Assembly (NCBI RefSeq): GCF_016906995.1
Contig: NZ_JAFBBD010000001.1
Coordinates: forward strand, 248,001 to 312,000
Source: Spongiibacter marinus
GTDB lineage: Bacteria > Pseudomonadota > Gammaproteobacteria > Pseudomonadales > Spongiibacteraceae
DNA: 64,000 nt
Direction: 5' to 3'
Numbering within the stretch: the first letter of the stretch is position 1; each line of letters starts with the position of its first letter. A program made the position numbers and the translations under genes. Positions 44,013 to 52,920 of the stretch are shown here, piece after piece. The notes beneath the pieces are model-generated. The model was not told the DNA's origin. It saw nothing but the letters and a program-made list of their open reading frames with translations, and searched no databases.

Positions 44013-44708
44013 TCAGGCGAACCAACTCACTGCCAATGGCACAAACAGGGCTGTGAACGCGCCCGTCAGGCACAGCGCCAAACTGGCAAAGGCACCGGCC
44101 ACCGGGCTGCGCTCGAAGGCGCGCGAAGTACCAATGGCGTGGGCGGCCAATCCCAGGCAGAAGCCCCACAAACGGTCATCACGGATATTTAGCCGCTCAA
44201 ACAACCAGCTGATTGTGGTGATACCCGCCACCCCGGTGAGAATCACTGATCCAACGGCAACCGACGTAATACCGCCAATCTCTTCAGTCACTGTAATCGC
44301 GATCGGCGTGGTGATCGACTTGGTCATCAGCGACAGCAGCGTTTCCTGTGTCGCCCCGAGCCACCACGCTAACAACAACGCCGAGGCGCACGCAAACGTC
44401 GCCCCAAAAAACAGAGTGACCAATAAGGGGCCAGCAAGCTCGCGGAGCAGGGGTAATTGCCGATACAGCGGCACTGCCAATGCAACCGTGGCGGGCCCCA
44501 GCAAAAAGTTAAGCCAGTTAATATCCTGATAGTAGGCAAAGTAATCAAGCTGCAGGGCTTTTAAGGCGATAGCAATCAACACGGCCCCGCTAATCGTCGG
44601 GTGCAACATCGCCATTTTGCCACTGCGGGTGTAGGCCCACATTGCGCATTGATAGGCCAGCAGCGTTAATGTCAGCCCAAACAGCGGGGTGTGCATCAGC
44701 TCAGTCAT
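44013..44708 (-). CDS. LrgB/CidB-family membrane protein
   Basis: This 231-residue multi-pass protein contains SLMTKSITTPIAITVTEEIG, GVAGITTI and AHAIGTSRAFE, the signature of LrgB/YohK. The family works with LrgA/CidA as a holin-like regulator of cell lysis and has been implicated in 3-carbon acid export. It overlaps the lrgA-like stop by eight bases. Confidence 0.92.
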   Translation of the reverse strand: MTELMHTPLFGLTLTLLAYQCAMWAYTRSGKMAMLHPTISGAVLIAIALKALQLDYFAYYQDINWLNFLLGPATVALAVPLYRQLPLLRELAGPLLVTLFFGATFACASALLLAWWLGATQETLLSLMTKSITTPIAITVTEEIGGITSVAVGSVILTGVAGITTISWLFERLNIRDDRLWGFCLGLAAHAIGTSRAFERSPVAGAFASLALCLTGAFTALFVPLAVSWFA

Positions 44709-45069
44709 GGCCTTGCTTCCGACCGCGCGTTAGCATTTTCAATAACAGGCCGCAGGCAATCATCGTCAGCACGGTGCCAACACTCACCGCGGCAATAAAA
44801 CCCGGCCATTGATCCGCAAAGCCAGCGCCAAGGAAGAACACGCCGGCCGCCGGCGCCATCAACAGCATCGGCAGCAACTCAATCAACCGCTGACTACCTT
44901 GACTCAAGCCCTCGGGCACCGCGTCGTCGCGCAGCGCGCCGCGCACACACAGTAGGATAAACAGCAAGAACATGCCCAGCACCTGCCCCGGCAAGGGCAA
45001 GCCCAATACCCGCTGCAGCCATTCACCGGCTAATTGGCAGGCAAATAAGGTGAGAAATCCCGCCAGCAT
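44701..45069 (-). CDS. CidA/LrgA holin-like protein
   Basis: This 122-residue, four-helix membrane protein has LPLPGQVLGMFLLFILL and the LLPMLLMAPAAGVFFLG segment of the CidA/LrgA family. Its start is joined to the dsbB stop as TAATG, so translation is coupled. It forms a pair with the following lrgB-like gene. Confidence 0.9.
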   Translation of the reverse strand: MLAGFLTLFACQLAGEWLQRVLGLPLPGQVLGMFLLFILLCVRGALRDDAVPEGLSQGSQRLIELLPMLLMAPAAGVFFLGAGFADQWPGFIAAVSVGTVLTMIACGLLLKMLTRGRKQGHD

Positions 45070-45563
45070 TAACGGCGTACCCAGGGCAGGGCGCTCGCCA
45101 CGGCGGCCAAGGCTAAACCGACAAAGGCGATCAACGACCAGGTTGGCATGCTCATGCCGAACATGGTCCAGACCACTTCTGCGCAGTTGCCATCACCCAT
45201 CAGCAGTGTGTTGAACGCCTCGCTCATTGGTAGATTCTCAAACATGTATTCCAAACTCGGACCACACGCCGGTACTTGCTCCGGTGGCAACCCTTGCAGC
45301 CAGATTTGCCTATAGGCAAAACCGCCGCCCGCGGCACAGCTGGCAAACATAAGGCCACCGGCAATATAACGACCCAGTTGTTGTGGATGGAAGATCAGCG
45401 CCATCACCGCAACAACGCCGGTGAAAACAAAGAAGGCCCGCTGGGTAATGCACAGAGGGCAGGGGTGCAGGCCATCAACGTACTGGGTGTACAGCGCGTA
45501 GGCCAGTAAACCGGTGCAACAAGCAAAGATAAAAAAGTAAATCCAGCGTGAGCTGATGGCCAT
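45069..45563 (-). CDS. dsbB: Disulfide bond formation protein B
   Basis: This 164-residue, four-helix membrane protein reoxidises DsbA by passing electrons to quinone. The catalytic pairs are visible: Cys35-x2-Cys38 (CPLC) and Cys100 with Cys127 (PACGPS, DGNCAEV). It is the promoter-proximal gene of a dsbB-lrgA-lrgB-like operon. Confidence 0.95.
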   Translation of the reverse strand: MAISSRWIYFFIFACCTGLLAYALYTQYVDGLHPCPLCITQRAFFVFTGVVAVMALIFHPQQLGRYIAGGLMFASCAAGGGFAYRQIWLQGLPPEQVPACGPSLEYMFENLPMSEAFNTLLMGDGNCAEVVWTMFGMSMPTWSLIAFVGLALAAVASALPWVRR

Positions 45564-45610
45564 GATAATTCCCTTGTTGTGGTTAGCTGCCGCCGGTTCC
45601 GCTCGGCAAG

Positions 45611-46240
45611 TCAGGCGGTAGCTCCGTTGGCAAATTCGTCGCTGAGCTGAGCGAGCAGGCGCGGGTACAAGGCCAGAAAACTGACTTCGATCTCACCCTG
45701 CATAGGCGTCAGGATCGCCCCGCAGTCACTGAGCGGATTGTCCCGCTGCAAACGGCGGGCAATGCGCGCTAGCGTACGCTCAATATTATGCCAGTCTTGC
45801 AGCGAGCACAGAACATTGTATTCGGCCAGAAAACGGCTCTGGCGTCGCGCGGCCTGAGGGAAGTGCCGACTGTCTGCCTGCAATTGTTGGTAACACTGCT
45901 CGCTGAACGCCGCCAGCGCCTGGGGCGCTGTATCCAGCCAGTCAGCCTGCCAATGGCGACTCAAGAAGTGGTCGTAGCACACGTCCAGGGCAATGCCGCC
46001 GTAGCGTCGAAAGTGGGCGGGGAAGGCACGCAGGCACTGACGCGTGGCTGGGTCGCTATCGGTGAGCGCATCAATGCGCCGATGCAGGCGAATCCCCTGT
46101 TCCCAGTGACTGGGATATTCGCCCTTCAGCGGCCCTTTAACATGATCCCCTAACAGTGCACCCACTAGCAGGCCGTGATCGGCCTCTCCACGTCGACGAC
46201 GGATGACGTCGGCAATATGGAAGTGGGCAAGGAAGTTCAC
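45611..46240 (-). CDS. acpH: Acyl-carrier-protein phosphodiesterase
   Basis: This 209-residue protein begins MNFLAHFHIAD, contains GALLGDHVKGPLKGEYP and GIRLHRRIDALTDSDPA, and later ALDVCYDHFLSRHW, the metal-site motifs of AcpH. The enzyme removes phosphopantetheine from acyl carrier protein. It overlaps the gshA stop by four bases (ATGA), so they are coupled. Confidence 0.94.
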   Translation of the reverse strand: MNFLAHFHIADVIRRRRGEADHGLLVGALLGDHVKGPLKGEYPSHWEQGIRLHRRIDALTDSDPATRQCLRAFPAHFRRYGGIALDVCYDHFLSRHWQADWLDTAPQALAAFSEQCYQQLQADSRHFPQAARRQSRFLAEYNVLCSLQDWHNIERTLARIARRLQRDNPLSDCGAILTPMQGEIEVSFLALYPRLLAQLSDEFANGATA

Positions 46241-47856
46241 AGGGCTTTATATTGCTGATAGAAACGCGCCAGATAATCCTCGAAACTGCCACTATTCTCC
46301 GCCTCAATCTCAGCCTGCTGGGCCTGCGACTCCACTTTAAGGCCAGCGAAACGGCTAACATCGGAGGGCAGCAGTGGGGACTGCTTAAAGCGCTCAGCGT
46401 GCTCCTGGGACTGGCGTAAAGCAAAGTGGAAGAAGCTGCCATCGCGCTGCTGGATTTCATCGAGAATACGCGCTGAAGGCGTTAGCGCAGGGTTGCGCAG
46501 CTTGGCTCGCTGCGCGGCACAGCTTTCCCGGTAGTGTGTTTCACCGTGCGCCCGGTCAAGCTGCTCGGCAAGCGCGTCAATATCATCGAGCAGGGATTCT
46601 CCCCACTCGACCAATAAACGTTGTTCACCCGCCTCGCCGGTCAAAGTCAGGCCGGGCTTGCGCCCCTCGTTAACCACTTTTAACAGGTTATCGGTGATCG
46701 CCGCATTGGCGTCATCGTCACACAGGTCGCTGTTTTGGCACAGGCAGAACAGCAGGAAAGCATCGATAAAGCGCACCTGCTGCGCATCGATACCCAGAGG
46801 CAGTAGCGGGTTCACATCCAAGCAGCGAACCTCGATGTATTCCACGCCACCGCGACGCAACGCACCCAGCGGAATCTCGCCGCTGTCGGTCACCCGCTTG
46901 GGCCGAATGGGGCTGTAAAACTCGTTTTCGATTTGCAGCAGACCACTGCTCAGCTGTTCATCGGCGGGGATGCGTTCGTAATCTGCGTGCGAGGTGGTAA
47001 TGGCGTTGCGCAGTGTGTCGATGTAAAAATCGAGGTGGTTGTAGCAGATATCGAGGTTCTTCTGGGCATTACTCTGGTAACCCAGATCTCCCATTCGCAG
47101 CGAGGTCGCATACGGCGCATACAGCGTGTGCTCCCCCCACTCCTGGAGATTGTGGCTCTGGCCATTCACAAAACACTTAGACACCGCCGGGGCGGCGCCA
47201 AACAAATAGATCAACAACCAGGAGTAGCGGCGAAAATTACGAATCAGCGCAAAATAGCTGTCGGTAATAAAGTCCTTGTCGGCTTTTCCCTCACCGCCCT
47301 GAAGCTGAAAGAGCGCATCCCACAGCGCTGGCGGCAGCGAGAAGTTGTAGTGGATACCCGCGATAGTTTGCATTTTCCGGCCGTAGCGATGGCCCAAACC
47401 AAGGCGGTAGCGGGTTTTCATAGTTGCGGAATGGCTGCTGCCGTATTGTGCAACGGGAATCGCGACGCTGGCTGGCAGACGGCAGGGCATGCTGGCATTC
47501 CACAACATCTCGTCGCCAAGACTGCCGCTGGCAAAGCGATGAATGCTGTCTAACTCAGCCAGTGTTTCCTCTATGCTCTCGCTCACCGGCGTGATGAATT
47601 CCAGCAGCGCTTCGGAAAAGTCCGTCGTGATTGACGGATGGCAGAGCGGTGAACCAAAGGCCTCGGGATGAGCGCTGCGCGATAACAGGCCGTCGCCATC
47701 CATTCTCAGGCTTTCCTTTTCGATACCGCGACGGATCGCTCTCAGTAGACTGTGCTGCGCAGGCTCGGCAAGAAAAGCCAGCCTTTGCTCAAAACGTGTA
47801 GCCAATACTCTATCCTCGGCGGGGCGCGAAAAGGCCAAACAGTGTAATTCCGCCAC
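46237..47856 (-). CDS. gshA: Glutamate-cysteine ligase
   Basis: This first enzyme of glutathione synthesis shows RRGIEKESLRMDGDG, HPSITTDFSEALLEFITP, RYRLGLGHRYGRKM, GIHYNFSLP and RRGGVEYIEVRCLDVNP. The frame is open from GTG 47856, giving 539 residues. A TTG at 47805, eight bases after GAGG, would give about 522 residues, nearer the E. coli length (518), and its N-terminus aligns well with that protein; the real start is uncertain. Confidence 0.95.
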   Translation of the reverse strand: MAELHCLAFSRPAEDRVLATRFEQRLAFLAEPAQHSLLRAIRRGIEKESLRMDGDGLLSRSAHPEAFGSPLCHPSITTDFSEALLEFITPVSESIEETLAELDSIHRFASGSLGDEMLWNASMPCRLPASVAIPVAQYGSSHSATMKTRYRLGLGHRYGRKMQTIAGIHYNFSLPPALWDALFQLQGGEGKADKDFITDSYFALIRNFRRYSWLLIYLFGAAPAVSKCFVNGQSHNLQEWGEHTLYAPYATSLRMGDLGYQSNAQKNLDICYNHLDFYIDTLRNAITTSHADYERIPADEQLSSGLLQIENEFYSPIRPKRVTDSGEIPLGALRRGGVEYIEVRCLDVNPLLPLGIDAQQVRFIDAFLLFCLCQNSDLCDDDANAAITDNLLKVVNEGRKPGLTLTGEAGEQRLLVEWGESLLDDIDALAEQLDRAHGETHYRESCAAQRAKLRNPALTPSARILDEIQQRDGSFFHFALRQSQEHAERFKQSPLLPSDVSRFAGLKVESQAQQAEIEAENSGSFEDYLARFYQQYKAL

Positions 47857-47948
47857 CTATTGTGAACAAGCTTTGCCGCAAACGGGATTGCCAGCCCCGC
47901 AGCGGCCTGTTAAAAAATGACTTTTCGCACACCAAAAGAGAACACCGC

Positions 47949-48854
47949 ATGAGTCTTCCCCAAGCCGGCATTTTTGTCGAAGGCAGTCATCGTCATATCT
48001 TTCTCGAATTTGAATTGTTAGACGCAACCAGTGACGCGGCGTTACAGGCATCGTTGGCAAACGCCATAGGCGCCCTTCAAGACCTCGACGGCCGCCAGCT
48101 CAACGTCGTTTGGGCCTTCGGCGCAGACTGCTGGCAGCGGCTGGGCCGCTCTCAACCCGCCGGGCTAAAACCCTTCAGCGCGGTCGGCAATGGCGCCGTC
48201 GCCGCCCCCGCCACACAGCGCAGTATTTTACTTTGGCTCAATGGCGACGAATACAGCGCATTGTTTGACGCCGCCATGAAAGCCAGCGAATTACTGGCGG
48301 ACGTGGCTGCCGTTTCCCTTGAGATAAACGGCTTTCTGTACAAAGACTCCCGCGACCTGAGTGGCTTTATCGATGGTACCGAAAACCCGAAAGGAGAGGG
48401 CCAGCGCAAAGTTGCACTGATCCCCGAGGGCCGACCCGGCGCCGGCGGTAGCTTTGTGCTCTCGCAGCAGTGGCAGCACAATTTGAAGCACTTTCGCGCA
48501 ATGCCACAACACGAGCAGGAAAAAGTGATCGGTCGCACCAAGCCCGACAGTGTCGAGCTGAAAGGAGATGCCATGCCGGACGACTCACACGTGAGTCGCA
48601 GCGATGTGAAGATCGATGGCGTGGCACAAAAATTATATCGACGCAGCGTTCCCTATGGCGGAGTCTCTAAGCACGGTCTTTACTTCCTGTCTTTTAGCTG
48701 CGATATCGAGCGATATGACCACATTTTAGCGAGCATGTTTGGCAAAGCCGACGATGGCATCGTGGATCGCTTGAATGATTTTTCGACGCCGCTAAGCGGC
48801 AGTTACTGGTTTGCACCGTCGGCGGCGGAACTTTCTGATTTGGCGTCTGACTAA
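47949..48854 (+). CDS. DyP-type haem peroxidase
   Basis: This 301-residue peroxidase starts at ATG 47949. The key GFIDGTENP motif (GxxDG) lies near residue 139, and the proximal His motif is in SHVSRSDVKIDG. The C-terminal FLSFSCDIERYDHIL and LSGSYWFAPSAAEL are typical. No Tat signal is present, so it is cytoplasmic or loaded in an encapsulin; no encapsulin gene is nearby. It ends at a strong terminator shared with the convergent oxyR gene. Confidence 0.94.
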   Translation: MSLPQAGIFVEGSHRHIFLEFELLDATSDAALQASLANAIGALQDLDGRQLNVVWAFGADCWQRLGRSQPAGLKPFSAVGNGAVAAPATQRSILLWLNGDEYSALFDAAMKASELLADVAAVSLEINGFLYKDSRDLSGFIDGTENPKGEGQRKVALIPEGRPGAGGSFVLSQQWQHNLKHFRAMPQHEQEKVIGRTKPDSVELKGDAMPDDSHVSRSDVKIDGVAQKLYRRSVPYGGVSKHGLYFLSFSCDIERYDHILASMFGKADDGIVDRLNDFSTPLSGSYWFAPSAAELSDLASD

Positions 48855-48886
48855 GATTACGAAGTCTCCTACTCTAGGTATGATTA

Positions 48887-48915
48887 GGGCGCCCCAAGCG
48901 GCGCCCCTTTTTTTG
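48887..48915. terminator. Terminator between the DyP peroxidase gene and oxyR
   Basis: GGGCGCC (48887-48893) pairs with GGCGCCC (48900-48906), followed by C and a T tract of eight or more. It ends the plus-strand DyP gene and lies just after the minus-strand oxyR stop at 48920. Confidence 0.9.
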
Positions 48916-48919
48916 CCTG

Positions 48920-49834
48920 CTAAACCCCCTCAGCCTCTGACAACGCCCCCGCCATTGCCCCGCGGATACTGGCGACCATCGCCCGCACCGCCTCCATACG
49001 CGAATAGTTCGGCCTGACCAACAGGCAGATTTCCCTACTCGGCGGCGGCGTACCAAAAGGTACGTAATGCAGCCCCTGATCTTCGTCGGCGGGGCGCACA
49101 GCGAGCTGTGGCATCAAGGTAATACCCAGACCACTGGCGACCATATAGCGCAGGGTTTCCAGGCTGGTAGCCTGAAAGCGTTGGTCCTCTTTCGCTCCTG
49201 CTGAAAAGCAATAGTCTAAGGTTTCATCACGCAGGCAGTGACCATCTTCCAAAGTAAGCACTAACTGACCATCCAGATCAGAGAGCGCAGCGCGATCCAG
49301 TTTTGCCAGCGGCGTATGGTTTGGCGCCGCCAACACCAAGGGCTCACGGTAGAGGTTGTAGCGCTCCACATTTTCGATGCTGTCCAGCCACGACAAGATC
49401 ACCACATCGAGTTTGCCGTCATCCAACTGTTGCAACAGAACATGCGTCTGGTCTTCGTGGAGATAAAAATTCACCTCCGGCAAGTCCCGCCCCAGTGGCC
49501 CCATAATATGGGGCAGTAAGTAGGGTGCCACGGTGGGGATCAGGCCCAGGTGGAAGTCACCCGACAGCGGTGCCGACAGTGCCCGCGCACTGTCCTCAAA
49601 GTCTTCAGCAGCGCGCAGAACGGCCCTCGCGCGCCCAATCAAGGCCTCGCCCGCGGGCGTCAGCATCACTCGCTTACGGTGGCGTTCAATCAGCACCAAG
49701 CCGATCTGCTCTTCCAGTTTCATAATTTGCCCGCTCAGCGTCGGCTGACTGACAAAACACGCCTCGGCCGCACGGCCAAAATGCTGGTGGCGCGCCACTG
49801 CATCGAGGTACTGCAAATCGCGAAGTTTAACCAT
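48920..49834 (-). CDS. oxyR: Hydrogen-peroxide-sensing LysR regulator OxyR
   Basis: This 304-residue LysR regulator has an N-terminal HTH (RAAEACFVSQPTLSGQIMKL). The redox pair Cys200 and Cys209 lies in GHCLRDETLDYCFSAGA, in the same spacing as Cys199/Cys208 of E. coli OxyR. It is divergent from ahpCF, and a consensus-like OxyR operator lies between them. Confidence 0.96.
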   Translation of the reverse strand: MVKLRDLQYLDAVARHQHFGRAAEACFVSQPTLSGQIMKLEEQIGLVLIERHRKRVMLTPAGEALIGRARAVLRAAEDFEDSARALSAPLSGDFHLGLIPTVAPYLLPHIMGPLGRDLPEVNFYLHEDQTHVLLQQLDDGKLDVVILSWLDSIENVERYNLYREPLVLAAPNHTPLAKLDRAALSDLDGQLVLTLEDGHCLRDETLDYCFSAGAKEDQRFQATSLETLRYMVASGLGITLMPQLAVRPADEDQGLHYVPFGTPPPSREICLLVRPNYSRMEAVRAMVASIRGAMAGALSEAEGV

Positions 49835-49863
49835 GGCTCCTCCTTGCTTTAGCGCAGCATACC

Positions 49864-49900
49864 ATAGGAATTATCTATTGAAATAATTATTACGATCGAT
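49864..49900. promoter_or_regulatory. OxyR operator between oxyR and ahpC
   Basis: Two 15-base half-sites lie at 49864-49878 (ATAGGAATTATCTAT) and 49886-49900 (ATTATTACGATCGAT), separated by seven bases, as in the OxyR consensus ATAG-N7-CTAT repeated with a seven-base gap. The first half is nearly perfect; the second is degenerate. It probably activates ahpC and represses oxyR. A possible ahpC -10 is TAGACT at 49924-49929. Confidence 0.75.
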
Positions 49901-49976
49901 TAGATCGCATCTAAATCCCTGCGTAGACTCACTCCTGTCTTCACATTTTCGACGCCAAACAATACAGGAGAGCACT

Positions 49977-50546
49977 ATGTTCCCAACGATTATCAACAGC
50001 AAAGTACAGCCCTTCACGGCGACCGCCTTCCACCAGGGTGACTTCATCGACGTTAGCGATGCCGACCTGAAAGGCAAATGGTCGGTCGTGATGTTCTACC
50101 CGGCCGACTTCACCTTTGTCTGCCCCACCGAACTGGGCGATATGGCTGACCACTACTCGCAGCTGCAAGAAATGGGTGTTGAGGTTTACTCCGTGTCCAC
50201 AGACACACACTTCACCCACAAAGCGTGGCACGACAGCTCCGACACCATCGGCAAAATCCAATTCCCGATGATCGGCGACCCCACTGGCAAGATCTCGCGC
50301 AACTTCGGCGTAATGATCGAAGAGGACGGCCTGGCCCTGCGCGGCACCTTCGTAATTAACCCCGAGGGAGAAATCAAGGTCGCCGAACTGCATGACCTGG
50401 GTATCGGGCGATCAGCCAAAGAGCTGGTTCGCAAGGTGCAGGCAGCACAGTACGTCGCCGAACACGACGGCGAAGTCTGCCCAGCAGCTTGGCAGCCTGG
50501 CGAAGATACGCTGTCACCGTCGCTGGACCTTGTCGGCAAAATTTAA
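49977..50546 (+). CDS. ahpC: Alkyl hydroperoxide reductase subunit C
   Basis: This 189-residue 2-Cys peroxiredoxin has the peroxidatic Cys49 in FTFVCPTELGD and the resolving Cys168 in GEVCPAAW. AGGAGAG precedes the ATG. Its partner ahpF follows after 57 bases in the same operon, and OxyR is divergent. Confidence 0.97.
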   Translation: MFPTIINSKVQPFTATAFHQGDFIDVSDADLKGKWSVVMFYPADFTFVCPTELGDMADHYSQLQEMGVEVYSVSTDTHFTHKAWHDSSDTIGKIQFPMIGDPTGKISRNFGVMIEEDGLALRGTFVINPEGEIKVAELHDLGIGRSAKELVRKVQAAQYVAEHDGEVCPAAWQPGEDTLSPSLDLVGKI

Positions 50547-50603
50547 GGCCACACCGGCCCCAAACGGGGCCGCTCTTAGCTACGCAATCTACAGGGAGCC
50601 ACT

Positions 50604-52199
50604 ATGTTAGACCTGAAAATGAAACAGCAACTGGCAAACTACTTGGAAAACCTGAAAACGCCGGTAGAGCTGGTCGCCTACCCCGGCCAAGGCGAGGCCT
50701 CCCTGCAACTGGAGGCACTGATTCAAGATATTGATAGTCTTTCCAGCGATATTCGTGTTCGTCGCGATACCCGTACCGACGTCCGCCGCCCTGCCATGGG
50801 CGTGCGCCCAGCAGCCGGCGACACCGAAATTCGCTTTGCCGGTTTACCTCTGGGGCACGAGTTCACCTCGCTTGTGCTGGCCATTCTTCACAGCGGCGGC
50901 CACCCAATGAAAATTGACCCGGCGCTGATTGAGCAAATCCGCGACCTGGACGGCGAGCTGCACTTCGAAACCTATATTTCACTGAGCTGCCAAAACTGCC
51001 CCGATGTGGTTCAAGCGCTGAACATGATGGCGGCCATCAACCCCAACATCCGCCACGAGATGATCGACGGCGCACTTTTTCAAGATGAGGTCAGCGAGCG
51101 CAACATCATGGCCGTGCCCTCGGTGTTGTTAAATGGCGCGCCGTTTTCACAGGGCAGGATCAGCCTTCAAGATATTTTGCAGAAGGTCGACAGCAATGCC
51201 GGAGAACGTCGCCGCGCCCAGCTGGCCGATAAAGATGCCTTCGACATGCTGGTTATCGGCGGTGGCCCCGCCGGTGCATCGGCAGCCATCTATGCGGCGC
51301 GCAAAGGCATCCGCACGGGAATTCTGGCCGAGCGATTTGGCGGCCAGCTGATGGATACCGTCGGTATTGAGAACTTTGTCTCGGTGTCAAAAACCGAGGG
51401 GCCAAAATTGGCGGCGAACCTGGAAGCGCACGTCAGTAGTTACGACGTCGATATTATGGAGGGACAGCGTGCCCGCGGCCTCAGCACCGACCAGCAAGGT
51501 CTTATCCGCGTTGATATCGGCGACGGCATGGCGCTGCGCAGCAAATCGGTGATGCTCGCCACGGGTGCCCGCTGGCGTGAAATGAATGTTCCCGGCGAAC
51601 AACAGTACCGGGGCAAAGGTGTGGCCTACTGCCCACACTGCGATGGCCCCTTGTTCAAGGGTAAGTCGGTAGCCGTAATCGGTGGTGGCAACTCCGGCGT
51701 TGAAGCAGCCATTGACCTGGCTGGCATTGTCGAGCATGTCACGGTGTTGGAGTTTGACACTACCCTGCGCGCCGACGAGGTGCTGCAGCGCAAAGCCAAC
51801 TCCATGGCGAATATCGAATTTATCCTGAACGCGCAAACCACCGAGGTACTCGGCGATGGCGAACGTGTAACCGGCCTTCGATATACCGACCGCAATTCCG
51901 GCGCGTCGCGAGAGCTTGCACTGTCGGGCATTTTTGTTCAGATCGGTTTAGTGCCCAACACGGAATTCCTGCAGGACAGCGTGGCGCTCAGCGAACGCGG
52001 CGAAGTGATCACTGGCGACCGTGGCGAGACCTCAATGCCCGGCGTGTTCGCGGCTGGCGACGCAACCACCACCCCCTACAAGCAGATTGTTATTGCCATG
52101 GGGGACGGTGCCAACGCCGCTCTCGGTGCATTCGACTACTTGATTCGCCAATCGGTAAGCGATGCGCAAGCCGACGGCGACCAACACCAAGCTGCCTGA
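50604..52199 (+). CDS. ahpF: Alkyl hydroperoxide reductase subunit F
   Basis: This 531-residue flavoprotein reduces AhpC with NADH. The N-terminal thioredoxin-like domain holds Cys129-x2-Cys132 (CQNC). The thioredoxin-reductase part has [18 protein letters not shown], the active pair Cys343-x2-Cys346 (CPHC) and the NAD motif [15 protein letters not shown]. The length matches AhpF. A terminator follows. Confidence 0.97.
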   Translation: MLDLKMKQQLANYLENLKTPVELVAYPGQGEASLQLEALIQDIDSLSSDIRVRRDTRTDVRRPAMGVRPAAGDTEIRFAGLPLGHEFTSLVLAILHSGGHPMKIDPALIEQIRDLDGELHFETYISLSCQNCPDVVQALNMMAAINPNIRHEMIDGALFQDEVSERNIMAVPSVLLNGAPFSQGRISLQDILQKVDSNAGERRRAQLADKDAFDMLVIGGGPAGASAAIYAARKGIRTGILAERFGGQLMDTVGIENFVSVSKTEGPKLAANLEAHVSSYDVDIMEGQRARGLSTDQQGLIRVDIGDGMALRSKSVMLATGARWREMNVPGEQQYRGKGVAYCPHCDGPLFKGKSVAVIGGGNSGVEAAIDLAGIVEHVTVLEFDTTLRADEVLQRKANSMANIEFILNAQTTEVLGDGERVTGLRYTDRNSGASRELALSGIFVQIGLVPNTEFLQDSVALSERGEVITGDRGETSMPGVFAAGDATTTPYKQIVIAMGDGANAALGAFDYLIRQSVSDAQADGDQHQAA

Positions 52200-52229
52200 T
52201 TCTCCCACCCTGTGCGACACCCCATGCTT

Positions 52230-52251
52230 GCCCCGGTATCGGGGCTTTTTT
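52230..52251 (+). terminator. Terminator after ahpF
   Basis: GCCCCG (52230-52235) and CGGGGC (52240-52245) form a short GC-rich stem followed by TTTTTT. It ends the ahpCF operon and lies just upstream of the convergent DUF4112 stop. Confidence 0.88.
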
Positions 52252-52633
52252 AGTGGCGCGACGTCGTACGCGCTTCGGCTCTGTGGTCCAACTGATTTGC
52301 CCAGTCTTCAAGCAGCTTGGCATTGCGATCATTTTTACGAAAGGCTATGTCGGCAATGTCACCGACGATCGGTACCGCGCCCAGGGCAAAGTCCAGGGCG
52401 ATATTGCCAAGCATTTTTACCTTCAGTGCCCGCGGCGCCGATGCTTTGTGGGCCTGCCAGACAATGCCCAAGCCGAGCAGCGCCCCGACCACGTCACCGG
52501 CCACAGGAAGTAGACCCAGCAAAGGGTCAATACCGATACGCCAACGGGTAAACGGAATTCCCCAAGCGCCGTCGAGTAGCGTCGCCCACTGACGGCTTCG
52601 ACGCACCCGCAGTGCGATGTTGTCATCCGTCAT
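52250..52633 (-). CDS. DUF4112 membrane protein
   Basis: This 127-residue protein has GIDPLLGLLPVAGDVVGALLGLGIVWQAH and ALGAVPIVGDIADIAFRKNDRN-like motifs, with two conserved P-(V/I)-(A/V)-GD signatures and two hydrophobic helices. DUF4112 is a membrane protein of unknown function. Its ATG overlaps the stop of the upstream Pmp3 gene (ATGA), so the two are coupled. Confidence 0.9.
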   Translation of the reverse strand: MTDDNIALRVRRSRQWATLLDGAWGIPFTRWRIGIDPLLGLLPVAGDVVGALLGLGIVWQAHKASAPRALKVKMLGNIALDFALGAVPIVGDIADIAFRKNDRNAKLLEDWANQLDHRAEARTTSRH

Positions 52634-52788
52634 TTTTTGGCAATGATATAAACCGCGTGGATAATGCCGGGAAGGTAGCCGAACAGCGTAAGGATGATGT
52701 TAATCCAGAAGTGTTTGCCAATGCCCACCTGCAGGAATACACCGAGGGGCGGCAGCAAAATGGCAAAGATGATGCGGATGATATCCAT
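52630..52788 (-). CDS. Pmp3/YqaE-family small membrane protein
   Basis: This 52-residue frame starts at ATG 52786-52788, with AGGGA six bases upstream. It begins MDIIRIIFAILLPPLGVFLQ and contains GKHFWINIILTLFGYLPGII, the two-helix Pmp3 (YqaE/stress-response) signature. Homologues affect membrane potential and are induced by salt, cold or drug stress. The TGA overlaps the DUF4112 start. Confidence 0.92.
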   Translation of the reverse strand: MDIIRIIFAILLPPLGVFLQVGIGKHFWINIILTLFGYLPGIIHAVYIIAKK

Positions 52789-52835
52789 AAAAAATCCCTG
52801 ATAAACAAGCTGTTGAGTAACTTAAGGTAGCACAG

Positions 52836-52873
52836 AAAAAAAAGCGCCGTGAACCTCGGTAAGGCACCGGCGC
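52836..52873 (-). terminator. Terminator after the third TonB receptor
   Basis: On the minus strand GCGCCGGTG and CACGGCGC form a stem with one bulge, followed by an eight-base T tract (AAAAAAAA at 52836-52843 on the plus strand). It ends the receptor gene and separates it from the Pmp3 operon. Confidence 0.75.
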
Positions 52874-52920
52874 AAATGGAGGAAGCGCAAATCTCTGCGG
52901 TATGGGGGCGTTAACAGCCC

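Noticed and set aside
46933-47553. 206-residue open frame antisense to gshA
   Set aside because: It lies wholly inside gshA, which has all family motifs, and has no ribosome binding site or recognisable domain.
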